Positions 21,650 through 32,154 of a DNA stretch of 64,000 nucleotides are shown one piece after another (position 1 is the stretch's first letter; each line of letters begins with the position of its first letter). Where the stretch lies: NCBI GenBank assembly GCA_029204225.1, contig CM055102.1:2214516-2278515 (forward strand), in the 5' to 3' direction. The DNA comes from Diphasiastrum complanatum (Eukaryota; Streptophyta; Lycopodiopsida; Lycopodiales; Lycopodiaceae). The position numbers and the translations under genes are program-made. The notes under the pieces were generated by a model. It saw nothing but the letters and a program-made list of their open reading frames with translations, had not been told where the DNA came from and did no database searches.

Positions 21650-21968
21650 TTACTCTCCGTAAGCATGACTACGCCTATCAGAATAGCAGAAATTTAGTGA
21701 TAGAAATCACGGTCATTCTAGATTACGTAGCCAAACATTAATAGATGAAGCACCAGAAGAATAGTTTGTCGCGAATAGCAAGACAAATTATATGTCGCGA
21801 ATTATTCGCGAAGAGCTAGACTGTACTGCGCGATTCTTTCGCCTTTTCTTCATCTGTGCAAATTTGCACGTAAATATGCAGACTACATGACAATGCTAGT
21901 AAATATGCAGCATGAATTGAGGCAGATTAAAATGGGATTTAGGAGAGCTAGAGGGAATAAATCCAACA
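21650..21968 (-). repeat. 3' LTR piece and polypurine tract of C1
   Basis: Minus-strand sequence GATTAAGGGGGTG (21969-21981) is the polypurine tract, followed by TGTTGGATTTATTCCC, the LTR start. About 320 bp of LTR remain before D1 sequence takes over near 21649. The motif TCGCGAA occurs several times near 21770-21815. Confidence 0.7.
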
Positions 21969-21981
21969 CACCCCCTTAATC

Positions 21982-23600
21982 TAAATCCATGAATGCCTTG
22001 ATCTTCAGGCTGAGCAATGCACAAAATCTGTTGTGTGCCTTGCGCCCCTGATATAGTGATATATGATCTAGGGTTGGCCGATAAGGCAATAGCACTTTGA
22101 TTATTACAAAATAAAATTGTAGGGCTGTTATGATATAGAATGATGTCTGACAGCAAATTTCTCAACCAAAACGCTTCTTTAATAATTTGGAAGCAGCAAT
22201 ATATTCTGCTTCAATAGAAGAAAGTGCGATAGAGGTTTGCTTAATACTGTTCCATGAAATAGGACCGCCGTTGAAGAAGAATGTAAATCCAGATGTGGAC
22301 TTACAACTGTCTGCATCTCCTCCTCAGCTTGCATCAGAACAACCACTGAGCAGATGAAGATTGTCATTGCTGACATCTCCATAGCAGATGCACTAGTCCA
22401 TGGTAGCTCGAATATATCTCATGACTCGAATAAAAGTAGGCTTCCAATGGGTAATGCCAGGATTAGCCATATATTGGCTGAGTGAGCTTACAACAAAAGA
22501 GATATCTGGCCTTGTATAGACCATTGCATACATGAGAGATCCAAGTATCGATCGATACAGATTCTCTCATCTACTCTTCTTCTTGCTTGGTCTGGGGACA
22601 TTGGTCCTTCGACAAATGCAGGCCTAGATCCATTGGTGAGTGAGCTAATTTACAATTCATCAAATTGTATCCGTTAAGAACATTGTGAAAATACCTTTGT
22701 TGAGTGATGTAAATTAGTCGATTTGCTCTATCTCTATGGATTTGAATTCCAAGAGAGAAGTGAGCTTCGTCCAGATCAATCATGTCAAATTTTGAGAACA
22801 ACATCTATTTTGCATCCTTGACCATTTTGGTATTGTTGCTGAAGAGCAATGTATCATCAATGTACAAGGTGATGATAATGAAGGATTGTTGCACCGACCT
22901 TGAATAAATGTTGCAATCAGCAGTGCTTGGTTTGAATCCTTATTCAATGAGAAATGTGTTGATCCTTTGAAACCAAGCTCTGACAGATTGTTTCAAGCCG
23001 TACAGTGCTTTGTGGAGTTTACAAACATGATTCTTCATGCCTTCCAGAACGTATGCTTCGAGCTGGATCATGTAGATATCTTCTTGTATGACTCTGTTCA
23101 GATAGGCTGTTTGTACATCAAGTTGATGTACTTCGAGGTCGACCGTTGTAGCATAAGACAAGAGCATTCAGATCAACAAATGTTTGACGATTGGACTAAA
23201 AGTCTCACTATAGTCGACATTCGGTGGGTGAATCCTCGTGCTACTAGTCTAGCCTTCCTTCGATAAGTTGCTCCATTGGCATTATATTTGATCTTAAAGA
23301 TCCATTTGCAATCAATAATATTATAGCCAATAGGAGCTTCGACAATGACCATGTCTAATTCTTGATCACAGAGAAATACTCTCAGTCCATGGCTTCTCTC
23401 CAGAGATCAGAGTCTGGTTGGCTAAGTGCCTCTTCGACTGTCGTCGGTTCCTGCATTAAGAGACAGGCAGACTCCGGAGTATACCTTGTGGACTGTGTAC
23501 ACACTCGGCTTGATCTTCTAGGAGATTCGACTAATGAACCACTCCTGGGACTTGTTGCTGGGTAGCACCAACATCTTTGTCTGATTTGCTGTCTTGAAGT
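21982..23600 (-). pseudogene. Reverse transcriptase and RNase H of copia C1
   Basis: Minus-strand copia RT: CKWIFKIKYNANGA near 23300, LDVQTAYLNRVIQEDIYM near 23110, KALYGLKQSVRAWFQRI near 22990, LYIDDTLLFSNN (YxDD box retained) near 22850, then FSKFDMIDLDEAHFSLGIQI. RNase H follows: YTRPDISFVVSSLSQYMANP, STSGFTFFFNGGPISW, SSIEAEYIAASK and FCNNQSAIALSANPRS. After NPRS about 100 bp present in C2 are deleted. Many stops and frameshifts show a long-dead copy. Confidence 0.83.
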
Positions 23601-23655
23601 GGGTCGACAATAGACATGGCTAAGCCAGAAGCTCAGACTGTTGTGTCAATGGCAG

Positions 23656-24376
23656 ATAGTGTACTTGTCATGTACCATAATCATATAGGTTGTACATATG
23701 ATTTAATTCAAGTTCTAGTGGCTAAAAAGGCCAAAAACTAGTTTTCTAGACATATGACACATGGCATCAGTCTATTGCTTGCATGAGCCACATCCTTTGG
23801 TTAGGTGTCACATCCCATGTGTAGAGGATAGCTCACATGTGTGGAATAAGCTGAAGAAGACAAATTTTGACTTCTAGAAGATTTTCAAGTAGATCTCCAT
23901 ATAGAAGGAAAATGGACCAAAAGTGCTCAAAATAGAAGGTTTTGTCCAAGTGTCAGTTTTGCATGATGAATCATCATATGACAAAGCACCTTCACACATG
24001 TGGGATCAAAGGGATGATCAGTACCATGAGCTCCCACTTATTGTATATATAGAGCCACATTTGGCCATAATCAACGTGAGACACCAATCTTGGTTTTGGA
24101 AGCAATTTACTGTTTTGTTTTGATTATTATGAGGTTCTATCAATGTGTACTTGATTTTCAGGTTGGAGTCTGTACTCAGATAATGTTTCACACGTGTGAA
24201 ACCATAAAGTACACTTACCTTCAATTAATGATTGTTCTTGTTAGGATTTTGTGTCTAGAATTGATCTAGACTGATCTTAATCTGAAGTAGATTGATAGAT
24301 CAAGTAATCTGACAACCAATCCCTCTTGAGGATCAGATTAGGATCCACTCTTGTTCCTTTTTGTACTTTTTCCACA
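23656..24376 (+). repeat. 5' LTR of D2, lacking its first 90 bp
   Basis: Starts abruptly at ATAGTGTACTTGTCATG, which is position 91 of the 3' LTR, and ends TTTTTCCACA before the primer site. A TATA-like TATATATAG lies at 24044-24052. A short internal stretch present in the 3' LTR (TGAGTGATTCTCTCCATTTG near 28168) is missing here. Confidence 0.85.
24187..24200. promoter_or_regulatory. G-box palindrome in 5' LTR of D2
   Basis: TTCACACGTGTGAA, about 140 bp downstream of the TATA-like box, hence probably in the transcribed part of the LTR. Confidence 0.55.
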
Positions 24377-24389
24377 TGGTATCAGAGCC
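24377..24389 (+). other. Primer binding site of D2
   Basis: TGGTATCAGAGCC directly follows the LTR. It is complementary to the 3' end of initiator tRNA-Met and identical to the site in H. Confidence 0.9.
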
Positions 24390-24920
24390 TAGTACAAGAG
24401 GTTTTGTTGAAATTGATAGGGTTAATCCAAGTCAAAGCCAAAATTAGCAGTTTTTTGGAAACTAGCCAAATTTTGTGTAGCAAGTTGGATTTGATAGCTA
24501 TCCTCAAAATTTTTGGTCCAAATCTTGTTGTGGGCTGGCTTCAATTGAGAGTTCTAGAAAAGAGATTGAGATCCAAGTCACATTGTTCAATCCTACTCAA
24601 TTTGTTTGAGTGATTGTATGGTTTGAAAAGAGTCATTAAGGTGTCTATGAAAAATGTGTAGAGAGAGATCCAATTTTCTAAGAGTTCCTTCCTTTGTAGA
24701 GGGCAAGATCTAGAAGCTCATTGTGTGTTGTTATTGGTGAAGAATTTGGCTTCTCCTATGTGATCAAATCTTTCTAAGTGGCATTAGCTCTTTGAAGCAC
24801 AATATCTTAGTGAGAAAAATCACAACTTTTGATTTTGAATTTCATTCCAAGTCTTAAAAGGTAGAGTAATTGGTGGAATCCAATAGGAGTGATTGAATTC
24901 AATTTGTTGAGCAAAACATA

Positions 24921-25132
24921 GTATGTATGAAACTCAAATTAGTTCTACTCAACTTTCTTTGTGAGAGTGTGAGGGTCAATTTGTGATCCCATTAGATGTC
25001 TAGAATGAGATCTAATGGGATCTCTAGTATGTATGAAACTCAAATTAGTTCTATTCAACTTTCTTTGTGAGAGTGTGAGGGTCAATTTGTGATCCCATTA
25101 GATGTCTAGAATGAGTATTCATGCATGGTTGA
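24921..25132 (+). repeat. 106-bp tandem duplication in leader of D2
   Basis: The unit beginning GTATGTATGAAACTC at 24921 is repeated from 25027 with very few differences. D1 has a single copy in reverse at about 21240-21350, so the duplication arose in the D2 lineage. Confidence 0.8.
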
Positions 25133-25586
25133 GATCTTTGTGAATCTCTAGCTGTCTAATTTTTAAGCTTTTTGAAAACTTGGTGGTATAGTTTGTTTTC
25201 AAATCAAATCAAATCCATTCTAAATCTCAAGAGTGAGATTATTTGGGTCAATAGTGAGTCCAAAAGAAGTGATTAAGTTTGATTTTCATGTGTTTGAAAA
25301 AAAACCCATCTTTTGTTCAAGAATCTCAAGTGTTGAGAGAACTAGTCAAGTGAAAAGGAAAATCTAGGTGTCAAATCTTTTTCATATCCATTTCAACTTT
25401 CAAAAGAAAGAGTCATTGGTATTTGATGAGTCCAATAGGAGAGTGGATCTGATTTCTTTAGTGATTTGATTCAAATATTGTGTGCTTTTGTCTTAGTGAT
25501 CAAAGCAAAGTTTCCAAGTGACTAGTCATTAGTGTGAAGATTGATTCTTAGGTTTGTGAGCTAGATCTTTTGTAGATCCTTCTAGA

Positions 25587-27477
25587 TTGTTGAAGATGTT
25601 CAAATCTAGTCTCTTGAAAGTCACAAATTACATTTGTAGAATCATATCACAGGTTTTTATTCACATGGCATCAATAGGAGGCATCCTATCGAAGGAAAGA
25701 AAGGATCCTGAGTGCAACCTTTGTGGCAAGGGAGGATATTTTTTCTCAAGATGCTACAAAAAGAAGACCAGTCCATCCAAGGAGAACCAAAGCAAGGGGA
25801 ACGAGGTGAAGGATGGAGTTTCAAGCTCAAAATGCAAATACAAGAAGGACAAGTCCAAGGAAAGGTGTTTCCTTTGTGGAAATGTGAATGAGGCTTGGAG
25901 TCTCACAAGGACTTGCAAGATTTATCTTCAAGAGTCCATCACAACACATGTGAAATCTTTTGAAATTTTTCATTTGGAAGTGCATTGTTTGGTTCAAGAT
26001 GCAAAGATAGATGTCACTTTCATGAAAGTAGCTTGGATTTATTTTATGTCCTTGGAAAGTATTTTGCTGGGAACTTTGGACAGGTTCAAACTTATTGTTA
26101 TTATCCAAGAAAAATCAATCAAGAATAAGGAGCAATCACAAAATGAAAATAGTTTGATTTATGCTCTCATGTCAACTTATGAAGAACCATTTTGCTTTGA
26201 AGAAATTTTTGTATCTCATAGGTGCATTAAGGCAATACTAGTTGAGTGTGATGCCTTAAAAGATAGCAAAATATGTTTTCCTTGTAAGCTTACATTAGTT
26301 ATGAAGTCAAGGAAATGAAAATATCAATGTAGGATCTTTTGGTTTCAATAAGATCATGAATGATGTGTTCAATCATAAAGATGAAAATTGTAAGTTTTCA
26401 ATCTTAAAGGCAAGTTGTAAACTTCTTATGAGAATAAATGAAGCATCCAAAGTGGACACTTATCTCCATAAACAAGTAGTTAGCCTTATTGAGTTGGAAA
26501 TGCCTTTTGATTTCAATATTAGAAAAATCATGCCAAGTTGTGGTGATTTTGGTCTTATGTTTCTGGCATAACTAATTTTGATAATCATAGGAAGTGCATA
26601 TTGTGTGGTCATAGTTGTTGTGATCATTATGAGACGTGAAGGTCTCAGATTTCCATCAAAAAGGAGCACCATGAAGAGGATCTTAAAGAATCATCTCAAG
26701 GTTCAAGTGTGCCAAGGATTGAGGAGGAGAGATCTTCTCAAGTTGTGATTCCAAAAAGAAAGTCAAGAAATATGGTTGATTCCATGTGGCTCACATTTCA
26801 AGGGAAAGAGGAGCATATCTCATGTTGTATACATCTCATACTTACTTCTCTTATGTCATTTGATAAATCAATTTGCTTTAGTGAGATCATTGCATCTCCA
26901 AATTGGAGTAAAGCCATACTAGTTGAGTATGAAGTCTCTCTTGAGAACATAGATGATGTTCTTAAAAGGTTGAAATTGATTTTAAATCAATTAGAAAGCA
27001 AATGGTTATCTCATCAGATGTATGCTCTTGAGTCATGTAAGAGAAAAAGTGATTTGTTCACTCATAGTTTGAAAAAATTGTATTGAGACAAATTGTAAAC
27101 TCTTTATGAGAGTAAGTGAATCATTTTCTAAAGACACTTATCTCCATAATGAAGTATTTAGTCTCATTGGATCTAAGATTAGCATGGTAAACAAGCATGA
27201 AGATATGATGCAAACACTTTGTTATTATAGCATGCATAGTCTTGCCAGTTTGGATAAGTCTAATTCTCTAGATCATGGTAACATGATGTCAGATCTTTGT
27301 GATCCTAATAAGTCAAGAAAAAATCTTTATTTTCTCATGGAGGAGCATGCACATGAAGAAGGAGCAAGCCTCAAAGTCAAGCATCTACATGAAATTTGGA
27401 AGGAATCAATTTCGAAGATGCTAGGATGGTGCAAAGCTCTCAAGTTCATCAAAGATGTCAACATCAAAGAAGCATGA
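25587..27477 (+). pseudogene. Chimeric Gag/pol-scrap ORF of D2
   Basis: Coding remnant spread over three open stretches (25587-26318, 26356-26571, 26709-27477 with breaks). It carries the same His-less zinc knuckle CNLCGKGGYFFSRC as D1, then a second Cys pair (CFLCGNVNEAW). Two segments resemble the start of a copia RT domain: CFEEIFVSHRCIKAILVECD and CFSEIIASPNWSKAILVEYE. The second lies in the 540-bp part absent from D1. The match PKRKSRNMVDSMWLTFQGKE to the H linker recurs. No catalytic motif is present. The repeated half-modules suggest internal duplication after loss of coding constraint. Confidence 0.6.
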
Positions 27478-27629
27478 TCATGGATATGGTGATTTCAGAT
27501 CAACATCAAGCTCATTGGTTGATCTTCACACATTTTGAACCAGAAAAGACCAATTCCACCCATGGATTCAAGTTCAAGATCATCATGTTTTCCATCAAGC
27601 TAGATTTACCAAGCTAGATTTTTGAGGAG

Positions 27630-28460
27630 TGTGAAAAATGCAAAAATAAGCTTGGTAGAGGCCAAAAATCTTGTATATAGATAAACACACATGTGTGGAG
27701 CCTATTCCCACGTGTGAAAATAGTGTACTTGTCATGTACCATAATCATATAGGTTGTACATATGATTTAATTCAAGTTCTAGTGGCTAAAAAGGCCAAAA
27801 ACTAGTTTTCTAGACATATGACACATGGCATCAGTCTATTGCTTGCATGAGCCACATCCTTTGGTTAGATGTCACATCCCATGTGTAGAGGACAGCTCAC
27901 ATGTGTGGAATAAGCTGAAGTAGACAAATTTTGACTTCTAGAAGATTTTCAAGTAGATCTCCATATAGAAGGAAAATGGACCAAAAGTGCTCAAATAGAA
28001 GGTTTTGTCCAAGTGTCAGTTTTGTATGATGAATCATCATATGAAAAAGCACCTTCACAGATGTGGGATAAAAGGGATGATCAGTACCACGAGCTCCCAC
28101 TTATTGTATATATAGAGCCACATTTGGCCATAATCAATGTGAGACACCAATCTTGGTTTTGGAAGCAATTTTGAGTGATTCTCTCCATTTGTCTACATTT
28201 GTTTTGATTGTTTTGAGGTTATATCAATGTGTACTCAATTTTCAGGTTGGATTTCGTACTCAGATAATGTTTCACACATGTGAAACCATAAAGTACATTT
28301 ACCTTCAATTAATGATTGTTCTTGTTAGGATTTTGTGTCTAGAATTGATCTAGATTGATCTTAATCTGAAGTAGATTGATAGATCAAGTAATCTGACAAC
28401 CAATCCCTCTTGAGGATCAGATTAGGATCCAATCTTGGTCTTTTTTGTACTTTTTTCACA
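27630..28460 (+). repeat. 3' LTR of D2
   Basis: An 831-bp LTR from TGTGAAAAATGCAAAAATAA to TTTTTTCACA. It is preceded by GAGGAG, a weak polypurine tract. The G-box palindrome copy at 28271-28284 is mutated to TTCACACATGTGAA. Further CACATGTG or CACGTGTG sites lie near 27688, 27708 and 27896. Confidence 0.88.
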
Positions 28461-29826
28461 TAGACATTTGTTGTACAGCAGCATGATCTAAACGACCAAG
28501 TCTATAATGCCAAAGTAAACCTTTATTTGAATGAATTGAAGTACTGAGAGCCTGACTAGAGGCAAAAAAGCAATGACTTAACTTATACAAGTATCCATGC
28601 CTCTTTTCGAGTGCTACAATCTTGCCTGTCCTATCAACTACTTTACACTGATCATATTCAAATTCTAGTCTGTGTCCTAGATCTGTGATTCTGCTTACAA
28701 CGAGCAAATTTGTAGATAACTTTGGTACATACAAGACTTTAGAGAGTAGCTTAGACTGATCATTTGCAAAGCATAATCTTACAGTGCATTCACCTTTAAT
28801 AGCTTGTGTGCTATTGTCGCCAAGGTGAATGAATTTTTGAGTACTGTAAGGTGTATAGGACTCGAAATAGCCAATGAGGCCAGTCATGTGCTGAGTGGCT
28901 CTGGAATCCAAGAACCAGGAACTGTTACCAGATGCTCCTTGATGGTTGGTCATGAAGGCATCATGATCCGTTTCTTGAATAGGCTGTGGAACTTCTGTAG
29001 CTGCATTCGCCACTTGATTCGACTACCCTTTGCTATTGTTCTTTGCTTGAAGTATACGACAATCTTGTATTTTGTGGTTGTTTCGTTTGCAGTATCTGCA
29101 GAACAGCTTCTTCTTTGTCTGCGGATTCGACTGTTCCTTGCACTATGCTGGTTTTTGGTTTGGCTTTGATTGCTTTGGGCCTTTCTTCTTCTTTTGCTTT
29201 GTCATGCTCTTGTTGGTGTACAAGGCGTGAGAATCAGTTGAGGAACTAAAGGCTTTGTTCATTCGTGTGTCTTCCTGCAATAACATAGTAATGACTCTCG
29301 AAAGAGTCAATTCTGGATGAGTCGTGATGATCATCACCCAGCTATCGTAAGAACTTCGCAAGCTTGTAAGCAGTTGCATCACTGCATCTTGATCGTCTAT
29401 GACAGATCCGACAGTGGCCATTTGTCTTAGCAGGTTCTTGAATTGATTAATGTGATTCTGTAGAGAATCGCCATTCGTCATCTTGAGGGAGTAGAATTTC
29501 TTCCTGAGATGTAGTTTGGAAGCTATATCTTGCACTTCGTATAGTGTGTTCAAGATGTCCCAAACTTCTTTCGATGTCAGAGCCTCGAATACATGGCCGA
29601 TCTGGGTATCTGTGATGTTGAGGATGATCAACGCGAAAGTTTTTCCATCCTCCAGCTTCCATCTGGCTATTGTCGCGTCGTCCGCTTAGGATTTTCCTTC
29701 TGCACCTGTAACAACGTCATACAATTCTTTTGCCATTAGTACAGTTTTCATCTTAAATTTCTACATATGGTAATTGGCTCCATCAAGCTTGTCCATGATA
29801 GGACTGGCTTTCCCTTGAGAATCCAT
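28461..29826 (-). pseudogene. gag and protease of copia C1
   Basis: Minus-strand Gag starting MDSQGKASPIMDKLDGANYH at 29826, with an early stop where a Trp is expected (near 29765) and another near 29687. It continues through LNITDTQIGHVFEALTSKEV and ends in a zinc knuckle CRYCKRNNHKIQDC. The protease motif reads WFLDSRATQHMT, so the catalytic DSG has become DSR. The integrase N-terminal box reads LWHYRLGRLDHAAVQQM and the frame ends at the D2 junction. These changes make it nonfunctional. Confidence 0.82.
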
Positions 29827-29863
29827 GTGGAAGAATTAGTCTAAGTGATAGGAGAAACTATCA

Positions 29864-30470
29864 GTGACTTTTTTGGGCTTCATAGGATTCTTTCACAGGT
29901 TCATTTTGGACTATGCCTTAATAGCATTGCCCTTGACGAACATTCTTAAGGGGGTGAAGAAAAAATGTAGCCGTAGAAAAAGTCCATTGATAACATGGAC
30001 GAATGAAATTAATGAGAGTTTTGAGACTCTCAAGCACTATGTTTCTACGGCTCCAATTTTACACATTATCGATCCTAACCGGCCTTTGTGGTTGATATGG
30101 ATGCTAGCGACTTTGTTGTTGGAGCGGTCCTTTATCAGGACAGTAGACCAGTTGCTTTTGAAAGCAAGAAGTTGGATTCTGCTCAGACTAGGTATTCTAC
30201 TTATGAGAAGGAGCTTTTTGCAGTCATTCACGTGTTAAAAATCTGGAGGCATTATCTTTATGGTGCCAGATTTACGGTAATGACCGATCGCCAATCCCTT
30301 AAGTATATTTGTGATGCCAAGGACCTTCGTGGTCATAAGGCTAGATTGTCAAAACTCATTTAGGAGTTTGTCTTCGACATTAAGTATCGTAAAGGTAAGT
30401 CAAACTGTGTTGCCGATGCCTTGTGTCGGATTGGAGAGATTAATCAGTTATGCTTTGCTGAGATCTAATC
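29864..30470 (+). pseudogene. RT C-terminus and RNase H of chromovirus E
   Basis: Starts in the RT connection region (FLGFIGFFHRFILDYALIAL, LPLTNILKG). After a frameshift near 30088 it continues as RNase H: DMDASDFVVGAVLYQD, VAFESKKLDSAQTRYSTYEK, ELFAVIHVLKIWRHYLYGAR and MTDRQSLKYICD. A stop at 30361 precedes KYRKGKSNCVADALCR. The catalytic RT palm is not present. Confidence 0.82.
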
Positions 30471-30474
30471 TGAT

Positions 30475-31640
30475 TTGTATCTTTCACTACGGGCTCTTTG
30501 TCGAACCAATAGGTTTTTTGGTCGCATCTGGCTAGATGTCCTGATAGGAAATTCTAGATCTAGTGATGGCCTTGGGATGCAGGATCCCAAGCAATCCCAT
30601 AATGATAAGTTACCTGAAGTCTATTCCATAGGGAATGGCCTGCTTTTCCGAAAGGGAAAGGTTTGTGTGTCAGATAGGAAAGACTTGCTGGCCTAAATCT
30701 TGCAGCAGTGTCATGACAACCCTTGTGCTGGTCACCTAGGCATACAGAGGACACTTGACCTTGTTAGGCAGATTTCTTCTGGCCTAAGATGAAAGGTCAT
30801 GTGGAGGCATAGGTTCAAAGTTGTGAACAATGCCAGCAAAACAAAGCAGAAAGACTCAAAGATGCAGGTCTTTTTCATCCCTTGGAAATTCCCAATAAAA
30901 AATGAAAAAGTATTTCAATGGATTTTGTGGTTGGACTCCCTAAAACCCAGAGTGATCATGATGCCATTTGGGTGGTGGTTGATAGGCTAACCAAGATGGC
31001 GCAATTTATACCAACTAAACTAATTGTCAAGGCATCTAAACTAGCTCAGCTTTTCATTGAAAAGTCGTTTAGATTGTATGGTTTGCCGAATGATATTGTT
31101 AGTGATCGTGACTCCAACTTCACTGGCAAGCAGTTTTTGAAAAACTTGAAACAACCCTTAGTCTTAGTTTTTCAGATCACCCAGAATCTTGTGGGCAGAA
31201 ATAATGTGTCAACCAGACATTGGAGGATATGCTTAGAGCATATGTTTCTCACCGACAGTTTGACTGGAAAAAGTCTCTCCCTTTGGTTGAGTTCACGCAC
31301 AATAGTGCTAAGCATTATGCCACCAGATTCAGTCCTTTTATGCTGATGTATGCCTTTCAGCCACGTTCTCCAGTTTCGATCAGACTCAAAGGTCTGAAGG
31401 TGCAAGCTGTAGTAGATTTCCTGCAAGATATGCAAGAAATGCTGCTAGTGGCCAAGGAAAGCATGAAAATCGCTCAGGATAGAGCTCAGTTTTATGCTAA
31501 CCGCAGTCGTTCACCTCGGGATATTGAGGTTGGAACCTTGGTGTATCTTAAAATCTCTAAGGATGTGAAGGTACTCCGGACGGGAAAATGCCATAAGTTA
31601 TCTCCTTGATATAGCAGACCTTATAAGGTATCAACTAGAT
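30475..31640 (+). pseudogene. Integrase of chromovirus E
   Basis: Zinc domain HDNPCAGHLGIQRTL near 30713, then a damaged Cys pair. After a frameshift near 30915 comes the core: MDFVVGLP with the first Asp, VVVDRLTKMAQFIPT, and VSDRDSNFTGKQF with the second Asp. Another frameshift near 31160 leads to LEDMLRAYVSHRQFDWKKSL, VEFTHNSAKHYATRFSPF and GTLVYLKISKD of the C-terminal domain. The catalytic Glu region near 31190 is scrambled. Confidence 0.82.
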
Positions 31641-31703
31641 CTTCCGATTGGGGTTGGGGTTTATCCTGTTTTCCGTGTAAGTCGTTTAAAATAATGACTC
31701 GGT

Positions 31704-31940
31704 ATGAAGGATTTTCTATTTTCGGAAGGTGAACTAGTTAAGCTCGAGGATCTATCTACATTTGTACCTAATGTACCTGAAAAAGTTGTTGACGTTCGTC
31801 ATCACCAATTGAGAAATCATTTGGTTTTTGAGTTTCTCGTACGTTGGAAAGGTAAGACAGATGATGAGGACACTTGGGAGAGAGAGGACTATTTAAGACT
31901 GAACTTCCCTAGATTACTCCCATTAGGAGGAGACTCTTAA
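31704..31940 (+). pseudogene. Chromodomain of chromovirus E
   Basis: The last 78 residues of the polyprotein contain a chromodomain: EKVVDVRHHQLRNHLVFEFL, VRWKGKTDDEDTWEREDYL, ending at a stop 13 bp before the LTR. Chromodomains at the integrase C-terminus bind modified histones and bias insertion to heterochromatin. This module defines chromoviruses. It is separated from the integrase frame by a decayed 60-bp stretch. Confidence 0.85.
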
Positions 31941-31952
31941 AGGGGGAGAGAA

Positions 31953-32154
31953 TGTTATGTACCCATAAGGGTATGCAACAGAAAACTTGAGGTGACGGTC
32001 TCAGTTATGGGACAGAACGCTGAACTGGAGCTATAGGTCTTTTGGGTGCCACAAGTCAATGTCTCATTGGCACGTGGTGACTTGTTGTTATGAACCTGCG
32101 TCAGTGTGCATAAGTGTCGTGTGTCGTTAGTCATGCGTGACTCCTATGGAGGGG
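31953..32154 (+). repeat. 3' LTR start of chromovirus E
   Basis: TGTTATGTACCCATAAGGG follows the polypurine tract AGGGGGAGAG (31941-31950). The match to 17934 onward ends after TCCTATGGAGGG near 32152, where F sequence takes over. Confidence 0.8.

Larger units (their letters stand above)
23656..28460 (+). mobile_element. Nonautonomous copia-derived element D2 (LARD-like)
   Basis: LTR, tRNA-Met-type primer site, 1.2-kb leader, decayed chimeric ORF, LTR. The internal region is about 3.25 kb, with LTRs of up to 831 bp and no enzyme domains, matching the definition of a large retrotransposon derivative. It sits in copia C1 in opposite orientation. The first 90 bp of its 5' LTR and adjoining C1 integrase sequence are lost, so no target duplication is left. 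D1 is an inverted second copy. Confidence 0.82.
21650..29826 (-). mobile_element. Ty1/copia element C1 (minus), interrupted and deleted
   Basis: On the minus strand: gag-protease (29826 to 28461), then the D2 insertion (28460 to 23656), then RT-RNase H (about 23600 to 21990), polypurine tract and LTR start (21968 to 21650). The integrase core, about 1 kb, is missing exactly where D2 sits, and D2 has lost the first 90 bp of its 5' LTR, so a deletion removed both. The C1 5' LTR is also absent: E sequence begins within about 25 bp of the gag start. The relative C2 lies in plus orientation at 55801-64000. Confidence 0.85.
29850..32154 (+). mobile_element. Ty3/gypsy chromovirus E, truncated both ends
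   Basis: 3' half of a chromovirus: end of RT, RNase H, integrase, chromodomain, polypurine tract and about 200 bp of 3' LTR. The left edge abuts C1 gag, the right edge abuts F spacer near 32154. Several frameshifts show it is dead. The matching LTR at 17934 suggests both belong to one element split by the D1/C1/D2 nest, with gag, protease and most of RT lost. Confidence 0.82.

Noticed and set aside
21760-21820. TCGCGAA repeats in the C1 LTR as a CRISPR-like or satellite array
   Set aside because: Only a few short irregular copies; no spacers or regular period.
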